Origin: Galaxea fascicularis
Taxonomy: Eukaryota > Cnidaria > Anthozoa > Scleractinia > Euphylliidae
Assembly (NCBI GenBank): GCA_948470475.1
Contig: OX419345.1
Span: 20,920,859-20,984,858, forward strand
Direction of reading: 5' to 3'
Length of the DNA: 64,000 nt
Position numbers and translations under genes: made by a program. Below are positions 23,001 through 34,239 of the stretch, one piece after another. The notes below the pieces were generated by a model. The model made no database searches, had not been told where the DNA came from, and saw nothing but the letters and a program-made list of their open reading frames with translations. Within the stretch, counting starts at the first letter, position 1; each line of letters starts with the position of its first letter.

Positions 23001-26000
23001 AGTATTGATTTCACTTATGACTGAACGACTTACCTTAAATGAGTTCCGCCGGCCGGTTGGCTCAGTTGGTAGAGTGCCGGACTACCGCGTGGGAGGTCGT
23101 GGGTCAGTCAAGCCCCGGCCAGACCAACACACAGGGTCTTTAAATCACTGAGGAGAAAGTGCTTCCTTTGTAATGACATCTGCAAATGGTTAGACTTTCT
23201 AGTCTTCTCGGATAAGGACGATAAACCGGAGGTCCCGTCTCGCAACTGTTCCCAACTGATTCTGTGGGACGTTAAAGAACCACGGCACTAGGGAACCCTG
23301 GCTGTGACCACCCCTAGTGTTGCTTGCATTTAAACGAGCCCTGGCTCATATGCAATATGTGGATAAATAAAACTACGTACTTACTTACTTACTTACTTAC
23401 TTCCGATAACTTTGTTTTGCCTATCACACTGTACCTTCTCGTTATTTTTGTTTTAGTTTCTACGGTTTTAGCTCTGTTTCTGGTAAACTAGACCTTTTCA
23501 GTTAAGCTTTTCCTAACACTGTTTGAAAGCTTACTCCTTAGTGAGATACGGTTAATGTAGTTGTTGAAATTTCATTTAATATTATCGTTTTCCTTCGACT
23601 CAAGGGCCTCGCTGATGAATCAGAATACGTTCGAGACACGTCGCTGAAGGCTGGTCAGCGGATCGTCAATCTATACGCGGACACCGCCATTGAGCTGTTC
23701 CTTCCTCAGCTGGAGGCGGGCTTGTTTGATGATAACTGGAGAATAAGGCACAGCTCTGTTCAGCTGTTGGGGGACCTTCTTTACAAGATCTCTGGTGTCA
23801 CAGGAAAGATGTCTACGGAAGGAAAGGAGGATGATAACTTCGGAACCAGTCAGTCCAATCAGGTGATCTCAATGTCAATTCTCCTTACTGTTTGCCATAC
23901 AGTGTTTATAATGTTAGTTCCGAGAATTTGGTGTTAAATCAAACAATATCCCCTAATTATTTTTTTTTATTTATTCTCATCAGCTGTCTGCTTGACAGTG
24001 TGATGATATTGCAAGCAGAAATTTCTTATTGGCCACTCCTGGGGTGAATGGGTTAATTTTTCAGCACTAGTATTTATCTCAGGCTATCCGTAGTTTTACG
24101 TGTACTCGTCCAAACGAGAACAATCTACAAAATTTTCACTGTTGATTGCGAAGGATTTGTCGGAGGTGCATCATGAGTGGTACGTGATAATTGGTAGATA
24201 TTCAGCCAGACGTAAGCACAATTGGATATGCTATGCTGGGCGGGATTGTCTGATCTCGATTTGGATTCGTGATTATACCGCTTGAAACTCTGTATTAGTT
24301 AACAATTACTTTGTTGTTTCTTGTATTTTTTTTTTTTTTACAAATAAACTCAAACCAACTCTGACTATTATGCTGCACTTAAAATCATTGCCAAAACGAT
24401 AGCTCTGTATGCGTGCTTCTCACATTTATTTTGAAATATTTGTTGTCTTTACAGGCTATTATCGAAGCACTGGGTTCTGAGCGTCGTAATCGTGTTTTAG
24501 CCGGTCTGTACATGGGCCGCTCTGATGTATCCCTGATGGTGCGCCAGGCGGCCTTGCACGTGTGGAAGGTTGTGGTGCCTAACACACCGCGCATCCTGAG
24601 AGAGATCCTACCGACCCTATTCTCTCTTCTGCTCGGCTGTCTAGCCAGCACCAGCTTTGACAAGAGACAAGTAAGAAAAGACACTCTAACTTAGACAGAA
24701 AACAGTTTCTGAAATTCTTGTCTTGAAATTTATGGAGACACAATTCTCGGAGAACACACGAGGCGCGAAATACGGAAAGCGTGGGTTCCTGTGCATGAGC
24801 CTCACATTCCCGTGGCCATTCGTATTTTCCGTGCTCACACTGGATGAAAGACTGCGCGGGATCTCACAACGTCCCACGCACCAAAACACCAGTGAGGACT
24901 GTTTTTCAGTCAATAATTTTGCTGTAAATCGCGCAGACATCTTAAAATCTTCTCGTGTTTTCCGCCTCTTCAGGTAGCCGCCCGTACTCTGGGAGATCTT
25001 GTTCGTAAACTGGGGGAGAGGGTGTTGCCTGAGATTATTCCAATACTGGAGCGGGGTCTGGACAGCGATAAGAGTGATGAGAGACAGGGAGTATGTATCG
25101 GACTCAGTGAAATTGTTGCCTCAACCAGCAAAGAACAGGTAAAACACCATTATCAAGATTTTTACTCAGGCACTGATGAACCAGTAAAACACGATTAGCA
25201 AGATTTTTGACTGAGGCTCTGAAGAACAGGTAAAACGTGACAAACTAGTTATAAAGGATGAGATTTGACTCCTTTACAAGACGATGTAACTCAGAAACGT
25301 ACTCGTATTTTTCGTTTGTTCGTGTGTGTATTTTTGTAGTTATATTTGAGTCCTAAAACAGCCTCTTGATTGATTCGAAGCGTTAAATGTTTTGAAATCA
25401 TTTCTCTGACAATTTCCATCATGTTGAAGCCTCTTTGTTCGCTGTAAGCACCGAACTATGCATTTATCATACTTATCGTCACGTTTGCGATTAAGTAGAA
25501 AATGCATCTCTACACTGGTTCAAGAAACCTTTTATAAGACTCAATTGACTTTCTTGGTGTAGTTGACGTCTTTGTCTATTGGGTGTATTATCTTAGGTCG
25601 TTCAGTATGTGGATTCTCTTGTTCCCACGGTTCGTCGAGCGCTGATTGATCCACTGCCTGAAGTCAGAGTGGCGGCTGCTAGAACTTTTGATCAACTACA
25701 TAACACCATCGGGGTAAAAGCACTGGACGATATTCTGCCTAACTTGCTCAAGAAAATGGTGAGAGTTGAGCGTACATCTAGCTTTAACATTATCCATGCA
25801 AAATATCATCTTTTTAAGAGCATTGAGACGCTTGAGATTGCAAGGGAACATCGTCAAAACAAAATTAGGAACTTAATCACGTGGCGCTGATTTTCTGTGT
25901 TTCAGGATGATCCCTCGTTGTCTGAGTATGCCCTCGATGGCCTGAGGCAAGTAATGGCTGTAAAAAGCAGAGTCGTTCTACCATTCCTTGTACCACAGGT

Positions 26001-29000
26001 TAGTAGTTTACCACAGGAAACCCACTTACCACCACCCCTCTACTATTGGTAGCCTTCACCACACACCCACTCTTTCACAACTAGAGGTTCTATTTCAGTT
26101 GTTAACAGATTGAATTACTCGTCTGTGTTGTCATTTGGAGTCTTATCAATGCCATTGTTCTTACCCTTTGCTTTCAGTTTTCATTTGATGTGTTAACAGT
26201 GTTATTCGTGTGAAACCTTTTGCCTTTCAGCTCATAACCCCACCAGTTAATACGCGTGCGCTAGCCATACTGTCTGCAGTCGCAGGTGATTCTCTCACCC
26301 GTCACCTGAGTAAGATCCTTCCCGCCATGCTCAAGGCGATTCAAGATTGCTTTGGAACTGAGCACGAGAAAGAGGTCAGTGAACTCACTTGCGCATGACA
26401 ACAGTGCACCCCGTTCATTCCCTCGCCCTGCTTGTTATAACCTTTTGAAGACGTGAAGTAAAAGAAAGTTGATTTGAGGATTGTTCAAGGTCATCGAACT
26501 TTCTGGGTATCAGGCTTCAAATCGGGATAAAGAAAAAAATGATAAAGTAGTCGCATGGCATCCTACAGAGAATCCAGGGCTGTTTAGACTGATCTGGAGA
26601 AATGTTGTCAAGTTTTTGTTACTTTAAGCGGTTCATGGGTTTTCCCAAAATTCAGCATTACTGAGGTAAATATTTCTTTAAATGTACTCCTTTCCTTGCG
26701 AAGAACCATAGTAATCCTCGTTTCTTGATCTATTTTTAACCGCTCTGTTTGCTCATAGGAGCTGGAAGGAGCCTCCAGCCTAGTGCTGTCTGTAGAGGAT
26801 GATGTAGGAGTCAGGACCATTGTGGATGAACTGATGGCGGCCACCAAACATCCTACTGCAGGCATGAGAAGGGTCAGTTTAGAAAAACTACCTGAAAATT
26901 ATATAAATTATCAGGGAGAAAGCCCTTGAGATGTAGATATTAGTATTTTTGAGATCGAAATTTCCTACTCTTTTTTTTACTTTATAGGCTTCCATCTCTC
27001 TCCTGCATACTTTCTGCGAAAAGACCAGAGCAGACTATTCCCAGTTCCTCCCGGCCCTGTTCCGTGGCATCATATTTCTCATGAATGATTCTGATGAGTT
27101 GGTAGTGGACATGAGTTGGAATGCTCTGAACGCTGTAACCAAGGTAACTCAACTAAAAGTGATTTGTTCTGTTAATTGAATTTGCCCCCAGGCCATGGAG
27201 TGTGGTTGCAACTTTGGAAAAACACCTAGTGAAAGTGTGCATGCGTCGTGCGGTTGACCGCTGTGTGCGTTGAGCCTGAGCCTTCACTGCTCCGGTTGAG
27301 TAATTGATTATTTGATTGATTAATTAACTGATTATTGTATCCACCTTGACAGGAGTTCTAAGGCGAAGGGACGCGGAAGCTGTAAAAGCTCCGACACGGC
27401 CTGAGCTTAATTGAACTTCAATAGCATAAGTAACTAAGAAGATTGCTTTTGGCAGCCAATCCATCGTCAGGTTTCTGACAGTCGAGACCCATATAACACG
27501 AGTGCTAGCTATCAACCGTTTCATTCCATTATTTGTGTTTTTTGTAGCGTTTAGATCCCACTGAACAGTTGCAATATATCAGTCACCTGCGCCAGGCTGT
27601 CAAGTTTGTCGCTGATGACGTCAAGGATGGAGATTTACCAGGATTCTGTCTCCCTAAAAAGGTATCAGTGGGTAACTTGCTTGGACAATATACATGCATT
27701 GCAGATGAGGGGATTGATATAAACAATTTCTTGGAATCGCTATTAATTGAAATACTCCACAATTCAGGGTAACTCGAAAAAAGACCGAAAGCAAAGTGTT
27801 GAAGAATACATTAGAAGCCCGCTGTAAACCCTCTGTTAAAAAAAGACCCCTTGTTTAACGATATCCTTTTTCCCACCTTTATAAAGTCGACCCATTTGCG
27901 TAGTCACGTTTTCACTGTACTACGTTCTCGTAATCCGTTTGCATCTTTTGCCAGGGTATCGCGCCAATCCTTCCAATCTTTAGAGAAGGCATTCTGAACG
28001 GCACCCCCGAGCTCAAGGAGCAAGCTGCCAAGGGCCTGGGAGAGGTCATTAGTCTTACGAGTGCCGCGGCCCTCAGGCCTTTTGTGGTGAACATCACTGG
28101 GCCCCTGATTCGTATCCTCGGAGACCGTTTCACGTGGAATGTTAAAGTGGCTGTCTTGCAGACGCTGGGACTGCTGCTACACAAGGTTGGCTTTTGGTCT
28201 AATGTTAAACTTCTGGGTAAATTGTCATCCAAAAGCTATCTATTTTCTGTGGTGTGTTCTTGTTTGTTGCAGACTTTGAGTGAATGTTTCTTCCATTCGT
28301 TCTTTTGTTTCCTTCTCTCCTTATTCCTCATTTCATTCAGGTATCTACAAGATACATATATTTCACAGAGGAGCGCCTCTCCTAATAGGACGCTTCTCTT
28401 AGCTGACTGCTTCTTTTGTGGGAATATCATTTCATCACGTGACATTTTTTTCTGGTTACGTTTCAGGTGGGCGCCATGTTGAAGCCGTTCCTTCCTCAGC
28501 TCCAGACCACCTTCATCAAAGCCCTAAATGATCCTAACCGCTCAGTGCGCATGTGCGCAGCCAATGCACTACAAAAGCTGATTAAACTTCACACTCGAGT
28601 GGATCCACTGTTCACTGAGCTGCACAATGGCGTCAAGAACACCGAGGATAATACTATAAGGTGCGTTTTTTAGAGTCTTGTGTATCCAACGTTAAACGTG
28701 ATCGTATGACTTATTTCTATACGTTCGTTTCCTTTATTTGAGATTATGATGGGTTTTCTCTGCAGGGAGACACTGCTGCAAGCTTTGAGGGGCGTGATCA
28801 CAGGCGCAGGTCAGAAGATGGGTGATCCAATAAGGAAGCCGCTGACTACCACACTACTAGATCTGCTGGGGCATGGCGATGTAAGAACTGCGTGAAGTCT
28901 GCTTTGAAGGGATTGTTAAGTCGGAAACATAAGCCTTATGAAGAGTAGATACTAGGGCTGTCATTGAGGAGGTTGTTCAGCAACATTGCGCATTCGAGCC

Positions 29001-32000
29001 GTCTTTTATGGACGTCAGAATCACTCATGCTTCGTTCGCATTGGTTAGTCAATGCTAAACTCTCGGAGAGGTCTCCAGTGAGTTCAAAGACACCTCATTC
29101 AACATGATCTTTTTACTGGATCATTCATACGTTTTAGTTATATCCCTTGTATTCTCTGACTGATTTTCAGGACAATATTCGTGCGGCGGCAGGTGGCTGC
29201 ATTGGGACGCTAGCAATGATTGTACCTGATCCAGAGCTGGACTCTATTATCAATGATCATCTCATAGGTATATATGTCCTGTTGTAATTCTTTAGAGGAT
29301 TTTCTTGCCTCATACCAGCTGAGTTCCCAGAGTTCTCCGGCGTAGTCCTTTGACATGAAGAGTTAAGCTCATTAGACTGTTCCTTCGTTTTGGGTTATGG
29401 TAATGTGTGATTATGAGTTTGAAAGAAAGGAAAATAAATTTGAACCAAGGATAAAATTGAACTACAATATATACCCTAGCAAACAAAGAGTTGAACAGGT
29501 GCATACGAAGAGGCGTGAGATAGGACGCAATGCTATGTCATGATTTGAAGACCACTTGTGCATCTGTGTCATCAACTTTAACAATCGTGTGATTCCACAG
29601 CAACTTTTGTCCACTTAGCTATTTGTAAGACAAATAAGCAACGGGAAATTATAAGGGCAAACTTTTAGGAGAGTCATGCAAATAATCCTTAGTATTACAT
29701 CGTACTGTCATAATTGCAGATATTTAGCGCTTTTTACCCATTAACCTCCATGTGTTTATTTTCTCTGTTAGTGAACGACCCCACTGTGGACTGGACTGTG
29801 AGACACGGTCACGCGATTGCTCTGTCAGCGGTGTTACACGATGCTGTGGAAAGGATTGTGTCCCAGGGCCTTTATCAAGCCGTAACTGACGCGGCTGTAA
29901 CACACGCAACCACGGACAGGGTGAGTGGTTACCTGAGGGTGGTGGTGGTGGGGGTGGTATTTGGAGAGATGGGGTTCCGTGAACACTTCAGGCGTCAGCT
30001 CTCAGTCGGACTTTAAGCCTTCAACTCCAAGGAGTGACTAACTTGTAACTTCGCTCCACAATTTCAATGTATTATAAAGTAGGATAGTGTTATCTTAATG
30101 ACACCAAATTCTCTTAATTATAACACAGCAACTTTGTTAACGTTAAGTCTACATGAACGTCTGGCCTCTTCCTGGGGGCTATGGTGTCCCAACTGTTGGG
30201 TAACCGTTTTACTTAAGCCTTTATTAGGAAATGTATGGCAGCTTAAAGGAAGAATTGCTAATCAGATCTTTGGGATAAAAGAGTTAAAATACAGCTGTGG
30301 TTTGTTTCAGAAACGGGCAGTTTCCAAATATCTGGAATGAAAACCCTTGGAAAAACAAGGAGCCAGATTAGTTTCCTCTTGTGTATTCTTACTATTGCTT
30401 GAGATGATCTCTTTTGAGCATTTAATTAACTTGTTGTTTTGTTTGTCCAGATTCCTATCTGCAGCTCAGGTGTCCGTTCTCTTGGTTACATCCTTGCTCA
30501 CTCAGTGATTCAGTGTGATGCCGGGCCACCTCAGGTCCTACAAACACTTCTCAGGGTAAAAAAAAAACTGTTTAAATTCTTAAGGTTTTAGAGCACAACT
30601 TTCGCTACCATTTTGTCTTACTGCTCGGTTTAATGATTACGTAACACACTGTTGAGTGTAAAACCTTTAAACCCTGAGATCAAAATCTAAATTCTCATTT
30701 GTTGCCCCAACACAATTCCTACAGAAGTAGTGGGGAGAAGTTGTTAAAATATCAAGCGAATTAATCTTGTGTGATCCTTTCCTTGATTCCCATGACCACT
30801 CTGGTTTGTAAAGCATTGATGTTACTAGGAGAAATTTGATGCTGATCACTCTTAGGGTTGAAAGGGTTAATGTAAACCACGCCTTTTTTTAGGCAGCCTG
30901 TTTACTTATTCACTCCAGCAGGCGATGTGGATCGTATTCTAAATTGCGATAGTTTTCTCCAAAACCATTGTAATCTCATCAGTCCTGGGGTCCTTACCAT
31001 TTACACGGAAAACCAGGAAATTCTGGTTGGAAATTCAAATGGTACATACCACTCCATTTGGACCGTTTTAGAAATTATGGGCCATCGGCTTAATCAATGC
31101 TTTTTTTCCTGCCGTTTTTGAGCTTTCCAATTGATACTAGTTCATTTTGCGTTTGGACAAGCTGCAGTATTCAATATTTACACCTAAAATTTCCACCCGG
31201 ATGGATCGTGTAAATGGTAAGCGCCCCTGTTGTGTTAGTTTCGTTTTCTTTCTTTATAAAACACGTGTTGCCTTAAAAGCCTCGCTGTGATGAAAGCTGA
31301 ACTATTTCCTTGTTTTGCTCGTAGGTTCTACAAGAAGGCTCAAACGATATCAAAGTACTGGCGGCAGAGTCTATTAAACACATCGCACGGGTAAGCTCAG
31401 CACCACTGGATAACGCGCTTCTAAAAGTCATAGTCCCCGCTCTTGTTACGTCTACCAAAGAAAAGAACACCGGAGTGAAAGCTGCAGCTGAGTCAGCGCT
31501 CATGTATGTACTGCGGCTGCGAGATGGCGAGTCAACTCTTCAGGTAACGCGCATGAAGTGTACTGATTGAGGAATAAGTTGCAATGATTTGCTTGAATGC
31601 TGCGCCTTGTTCTTGTAGCGTTAGATTAAATTAGATGGATTTGCATTACTCCCTGCCGATCCACTCAGGGTTTTCAATTTAAGCCGGCGCCCGACGCAAG
31701 TCACCGGCTACTTTAAGCGTTTGCGCTGGATACTTCGGTATAAACCTCGGCTCCGCCGCACTGTGCTGCTATCGCGGCGCAATAGTCCTCCGGGTACTTC
31801 TGAATATCCTCCTGCTACTTTGTTTCTTTTTGAAACCCCTGCCTCTACAACATTTTCTAAAAGTAGAACGAAATAAGCTGCCTTTCTTTGTCCTGATGTC
31901 TAGTGTTGATAGTTTAAAGTTCAAAGACCTAAGGAACTAATGAAACACATGCCTTCGTGTTAAAAATTTTACATTGAAGAGTTGTTTGCCATTCTGTTGC

Positions 32001-32140
32001 AGTCGTGTTGCCGCATTTTCGATGCCAGCACCGCTGAGAGTATACAGGATCTTTGTCGTCGGTCATTGCGTCGCTTAGCAACGCAAGAAGAAGAGGTTGA
32101 CGAGTTGGAGACGTACTTCTCTTGTGTGGACCAAGGATGA
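5026..32140 (+). CDS. GCN1: GCN1, eIF2-kinase (GCN2) activator and ribosome-collision sensor
   Basis: GCN1 is a very large cytosolic HEAT-repeat protein that binds (collided) ribosomes and activates the kinase GCN2. I reconstruct 60 exons totalling 8094 nt, 2697 residues plus stop (human about 2670), with every junction in phase: 5026-5037, 5128-5230, 5684-5747, 6922-6980, 7200-7272, 7430-7637, 8909-8965, 9038-9115, 9276-9344, 9449-9557, 9717-9791, 9882-10010, 10133-10183, 10378-10479, 10649-10746, 11293-11368, 11735-11781, 11868-11973, 12112-12204, 12292-12367, 12486-12651, 12842-13043, 13620-13744, 13834-14012, 14093-14189, 14569-14694, 14963-15161, 15312-15676, 16088-16183, 16565-16836, 16910-17099, 17384-17509, 17876-17986, 18281-18421, 18513-18566, 18927-19016, 19653-19931, 20419-20533, 20900-21079, 21201-21421, 21525-21593, 21668-21806, 22584-22780, 23605-23862, 24455-24670, 24974-25138, 25597-25758, 25906-25998, 26231-26374, 26759-26872, 26988-27143, 27548-27661, 27955-28185, 28467-28660, 28766-28880, 29171-29267, 29772-29920, 30451-30555, 31325-31543, 32003-32140. 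The N-terminal third is divergent. The Lys-rich helix at 14569-14694 and the eEF3-like HEAT block (residues about 1170-1750, including [20 protein letters not shown]) are strongly conserved. So is the region that in yeast and human binds the GCN2 RWD domain (about residue 2330, [11 protein letters not shown]). Stop TGA is 32138-32140. Confidence 0.97.
5526..5584. repeat. Interspersed repeat fragment ('TTTATATAGCGCC' type)
   Basis: The AATAATAACATTTATATAGCGCC block followed by a GCTAAGCGCTG end resembles an abundant short repeat of marine invertebrate genomes. This rests on memory of that pattern only. It lies in GCN1 intron 2. Confidence 0.35.
5983..6116. mobile_element. Short inverted-repeat element (MITE-like)
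   Basis: Terminal inverted repeats of about 28 bp, GGCCAGATTCATGAAGCCCT at the left and its imperfect complement ending ATTCTGGTCC at the right, enclose about 80 bp in GCN1 intron 3. No ORF. Confidence 0.65.
8276..8456. mobile_element. Penelope-like element trace with decayed hammerhead core
   Basis: Two arms of about 60 bp (8276-8336 and 8397-8456), both carrying a GGACTGTTTAA-GTGACATTGACTG block, are inverted around a centre. That centre reads on the minus strand CTGATGA (8370-8364), a short stem region, then GAAAT (8343-8339). The order matches a hammerhead ribozyme core with GAAAC changed to GAAAT. Penelope-like retroelements are known to carry such ribozymes. Located in GCN1 intron 6. 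Confidence 0.55.
8480..8755. mobile_element. Tc1/mariner-type MITE with TA duplication
   Basis: The ends are 26-bp inverted repeats starting CAATCATGGACAAAAGTTGT, flanked on both sides by TA (8478-8479 and 8756-8757). An inner C-rich/G-rich pair (about 8570-8590 and 8638-8652) is also inverted. At 276 bp with no ORF and TA flanks, it fits a mariner-mobilised MITE. Located in GCN1 intron 6, about 150 bp before exon 7. Confidence 0.75.
13271..13291. repeat. (TTAA)n microsatellite
   Basis: A short run of tandem TTAA units in GCN1 intron 22. Confidence 0.8.
14225..14345 (-). mobile_element. Penelope-like fragment with intact hammerhead-like core
   Basis: On the minus strand the sequence reads CTGATGA (14303-14297), a spacer able to form a 4-bp stem (TGAC with GTCG), GAAAC (14276-14272), then GTC (14261-14259). 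This is the conserved order of a hammerhead self-cleaving ribozyme. The flanking GGTCTGTTTAAGGTGACATT block is shared with 8276-8456. Stem I is not evident, so activity as a monomer is doubtful. It lies in GCN1 intron 25. Confidence 0.55.
18041..18170. mobile_element. Short palindromic element
   Basis: Nested inverted arms: an outer GGATCAGTGCCAGTATCTGAG with an imperfect complement at the right end, and an inner ACCTACCCCTCCCCTAAC paired with GTTAGGGGAGGGGTAGGT. The loop is AT-rich and about 40 bp. It lies in GCN1 intron 33. Confidence 0.65.
18718..18838. repeat. Imperfect hairpin, GC-rich
   Basis: Arms beginning TTTCTTAGG and ending CCTAAGAAA enclose CG-rich inner arms (GCGCGCGAAAATTG against AATTTTCTCGCG). 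It resembles a decayed foldback element in GCN1 intron 35. Confidence 0.5.
20557..20828. mobile_element. MITE, TTAGAGCGG ends, TA flanks
   Basis: Inverted ends TTAGAGCGGTTTTCAAT at the left and ATTGAAAACCGTTCTAA at the right, extended by GAGTG/CACTC, are flanked by TA on each side (20555-20556 and 20829-20830). The 272-bp body has no ORF and contains several copies of a 'TGATTGGT' motif. It lies in GCN1 intron 38. Confidence 0.75.
21941..22406. mobile_element. TTAA-type 'CCCTTTNACTCCC' MITE, interrupted
   Basis: Left end TTAACCCTTTTACTCCC and right end TTGGGAGTTAAAGGGG are the inverted termini of the family seen whole at 61473-61582. The copy is split by the 280-bp element at 22078-22357. 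Without that insert and its duplication it would be about 180 bp. Located in GCN1 intron 42. Confidence 0.7.
22078..22357. mobile_element. Nested MITE with 7-bp target duplication
   Basis: The ends are imperfect inverted repeats of about 33 bp starting CATAGTTAAT and ending ATTAACTATGG. The identical 7-mer GCTGGAC lies directly outside each end (22071-22077 and 22358-22364). The 280-bp body has no ORF. A 7- to 8-bp duplication suggests a hAT- or Mutator-like source, but the superfamily is not settled. Confidence 0.72.
23049..23403 (+). mobile_element. Full-length tRNA-derived SINE with (ACTT)n tail
   Basis: The head (about 23053-23124) is tRNA-like, with A-box TGGCTCAGTTGGTAGAG and a degraded B-box (GGGTCAGTCAAGCCCC). 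A body follows with the block CTAGTCTTCTCGG-TAAGGACGATAAACCGGAGGTCC and then GACGTTAAAGAACCAC, and the element ends in tandem ACTT repeats. The same body occurs inverted at 49740-50035. It lies in GCN1 intron 43. Confidence 0.78.
25131..25235 (+). repeat. Tandem repeat spanning the GCN1 exon 46 splice donor
   Basis: A roughly 45-bp unit starting GAACAGGTAAAAC is present in two full copies plus a partial third (about 25132, 25177 and 25222). The first copy holds the real donor at 25138/25139. The third again reads AAGAACAG/GTAAAAC; the second has GAACCAGTAAAAC. Confidence 0.75.
30656..30870. mobile_element. TTAA-type MITE, longer subfamily
   Basis: Degraded left end AAACCTTTAAACCCTG and right end AGGGTTGAAAGGGTTAA. 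The interior (CTAAATTCTCATTTGTTGCCCC onward) recurs at 34240-34392, which confirms a dispersed family. Located in GCN1 intron 58. Confidence 0.6.
31660..31830. other. GC-rich segment in GCN1 intron 59, unidentified
   Basis: This block (GCCGGCGCCCGACGC to CCTCCGGGTACTTC) is much richer in G+C and CpG than the intron around it. It has no splice-bounded frame matching GCN1, and no inverted repeat is obvious. It may be a repeat fragment; I do not recognise it. Confidence 0.35.
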
Positions 32141-32316
32141 CAAAGGCTGATTGGCGTGTTGCTACAGTAACGTTATCGCCACAGCCAATGAGAGCAGTCC
32201 AGATGGACTCATCACCAGGCCCCACCCTAAGAACCTGGAAGGAGATTTTAGCCATCTTAAGAAAATAGTCTTATCAAAGTTTCAAATTCAAATGTACTGT
32301 CACGTTTTGAACTGCT

Positions 32317-32322
32317 AATAAA
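32317..32322 (+). terminator. Putative GCN1 poly(A) signal
   Basis: A canonical AATAAA lies 177 bp after the GCN1 stop and is the first such hexamer in the sense strand downstream. Confidence 0.55.
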
Positions 32323-32782
32323 TGTTTCAATTGTAACTGTTGCTCTGAGGTTTTTTAGATGAGAGGCGACGGCTTGTTGGAGAATCATAGGGAACGCGAA
32401 ATTTCCATTCTCAAAGTTGAGTTGGCTGCGTGCTTGTAACCAATCAAAGTTTATATACCGACAGTAATAGTTGCTGCATGAATTCAATATTAAACCCACA
32501 TTCCAAACAAAAAACTGGGAAAGATAGCGTGTAAAATTTCCTGACACAATGGCCAGCTATTGCCTGCAGGTTATAATCTATGTTCATAAAAACTTGAAGC
32601 ATTTTCCTCATTTTCCTGACATCATAGCAGATGAGGGTCAAAATATGTTATGGCGGCTTTTCACTGGTTGTCCACCACAAGGGAACTAAAGAAACAACCC
32701 TACAGTTCTACTTCTGCCATATCAAACCGAAGGTAAGTCAGTTTTTATACAAAGTTTTGAAGCAAACGCGACTAAGGCCCTG

Positions 32783-33148
32783 TCGACACGTATACGTTTG
32801 CGTTTGTAAACGTATATGTCATTATTTTTGTCCGTTTAGGCCTCCCATCCACACGTAAACGACGTAAACGATCTCTGTAAAAGTATGTTTTCCAGAACGC
32901 TCACCAGAGTGGATTAATTTGGAAACGCACAGCAATATACGTTTATCAACTCTCGTGTGGATAGCACAACTTGTAAAAGCTTACGTTCACGCATGCTCAG
33001 TCATGATTTCATGGCAATTCTGGTTCTCATCCGGCCTTTTCGACTTTCATGTCGTTTACGTGTGGATAGGAGTAAACGATATGCCAGGGGATTATCGTTA
33101 ACGTATGGGCAGAAAACTTTGTATACGTAAACGTATGGCCCAAAATTT
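32783..33148. mobile_element. MITE with GGCCCTGTCGACACGTA-type ends
   Basis: Left end AAGGCCCTGTCGACACGTAT and right end ATACGTAAACGTATGGCCC are imperfect inverted repeats. The interior repeats ACGTAAACG/CGTTTACG motifs and 'GTGTGGATAG'. A related end type occurs at 58373-58610. Confidence 0.6.
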
Positions 33149-34239
33149 GACAGTAGAATTGCTGGGGGAGGGGCTACGAGGGCTTTAGTCACCCCACTTT
33201 TGTGAGGTAGGAAAAAATTGCAGAAGAATTTCCAATCGCGCCTGGCACTTTTTTTGTGTCAGGATCATTCAGGTTTCCATACAGTAAAAGTATCGCTCTT
33301 TAATATCTGAAAATTTGCAATTATGCACCACTGTTTGATAATTTTAAACGGATTTCCGGGCATTTCAGTGGAATTAAAATCAAAATCTTCCGATTTCCCG
33401 TCCCCCCTTTTGAAGACAAACGTTTGTTGAAAATTTCCTGGTGGTACAAACGGTGCATGTTAAACGGCATTGATATACACCCGCAATTTTTTTTTTGTCT
33501 CAAAGGGGTGAGATCTTTATCATTTGAGTGCCAGGATTTCCGAAGATATCACAACCACGTCCGAAGATTTCCGAAGACATTCCGAATAATTCAAAACCCG
33601 GGATGTGTATAGGTAAACAAGACCTCGTTCAGTGTCCTTCCTTAAAAAATCAGAGGCTTCGGCAAATGTATCGTCCTTTACTCGTTTTACATAAACTTAT
33701 CATTTCTCGCTTTGCTTTGAGTTTACATATTTATGGAAAGTATGTCCAGGGGTCGGGCTGTAATCCCTCACATTTCTTCAATATGGAGTGAGAAATTGGT
33801 CTCGTAGGCCTGACTTAGCGTGAGAGTTGGCAGGTATACGTTAACCGTTACATGTCGTTTCGCCACACTGAAATTTAGTCGATTCGCTACATTTTACTAC
33901 AACTGTCAAAAATTGAATTGACACGCAACACTAACATTGTGATACCCATAAACACCTCAGCAGAATTTTTCAGTCAACTTTTAGGCTTTTAGAACAAGAA
34001 ATAATCAAAACTGGTGATTCTTATTCTTTGTTGTAGCGAAACAACTGTGTAACGAATGCCCTGATTTCGTGTCAACACAAAGAATATCTAGGTATAACAT
34101 GGCCAGCTGGAGAGGGAAGAATACTTCCCGTAATCACAATTTTTAAAGAAACGCAAGAATATTTGGTAAAATGCAATAAGAATACCACGGCCTTCTCCTT
34201 AAACAAAGCTTCATAAGTACCTTGTAAAGAAACGGAAAT

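Noticed and set aside
23053..23124. A tRNA gene on the plus strand
   Set aside because: The A-box is good, but the B-box is degraded, the arms do not pair, and a SINE body plus (ACTT)n tail follow. It is a SINE head.
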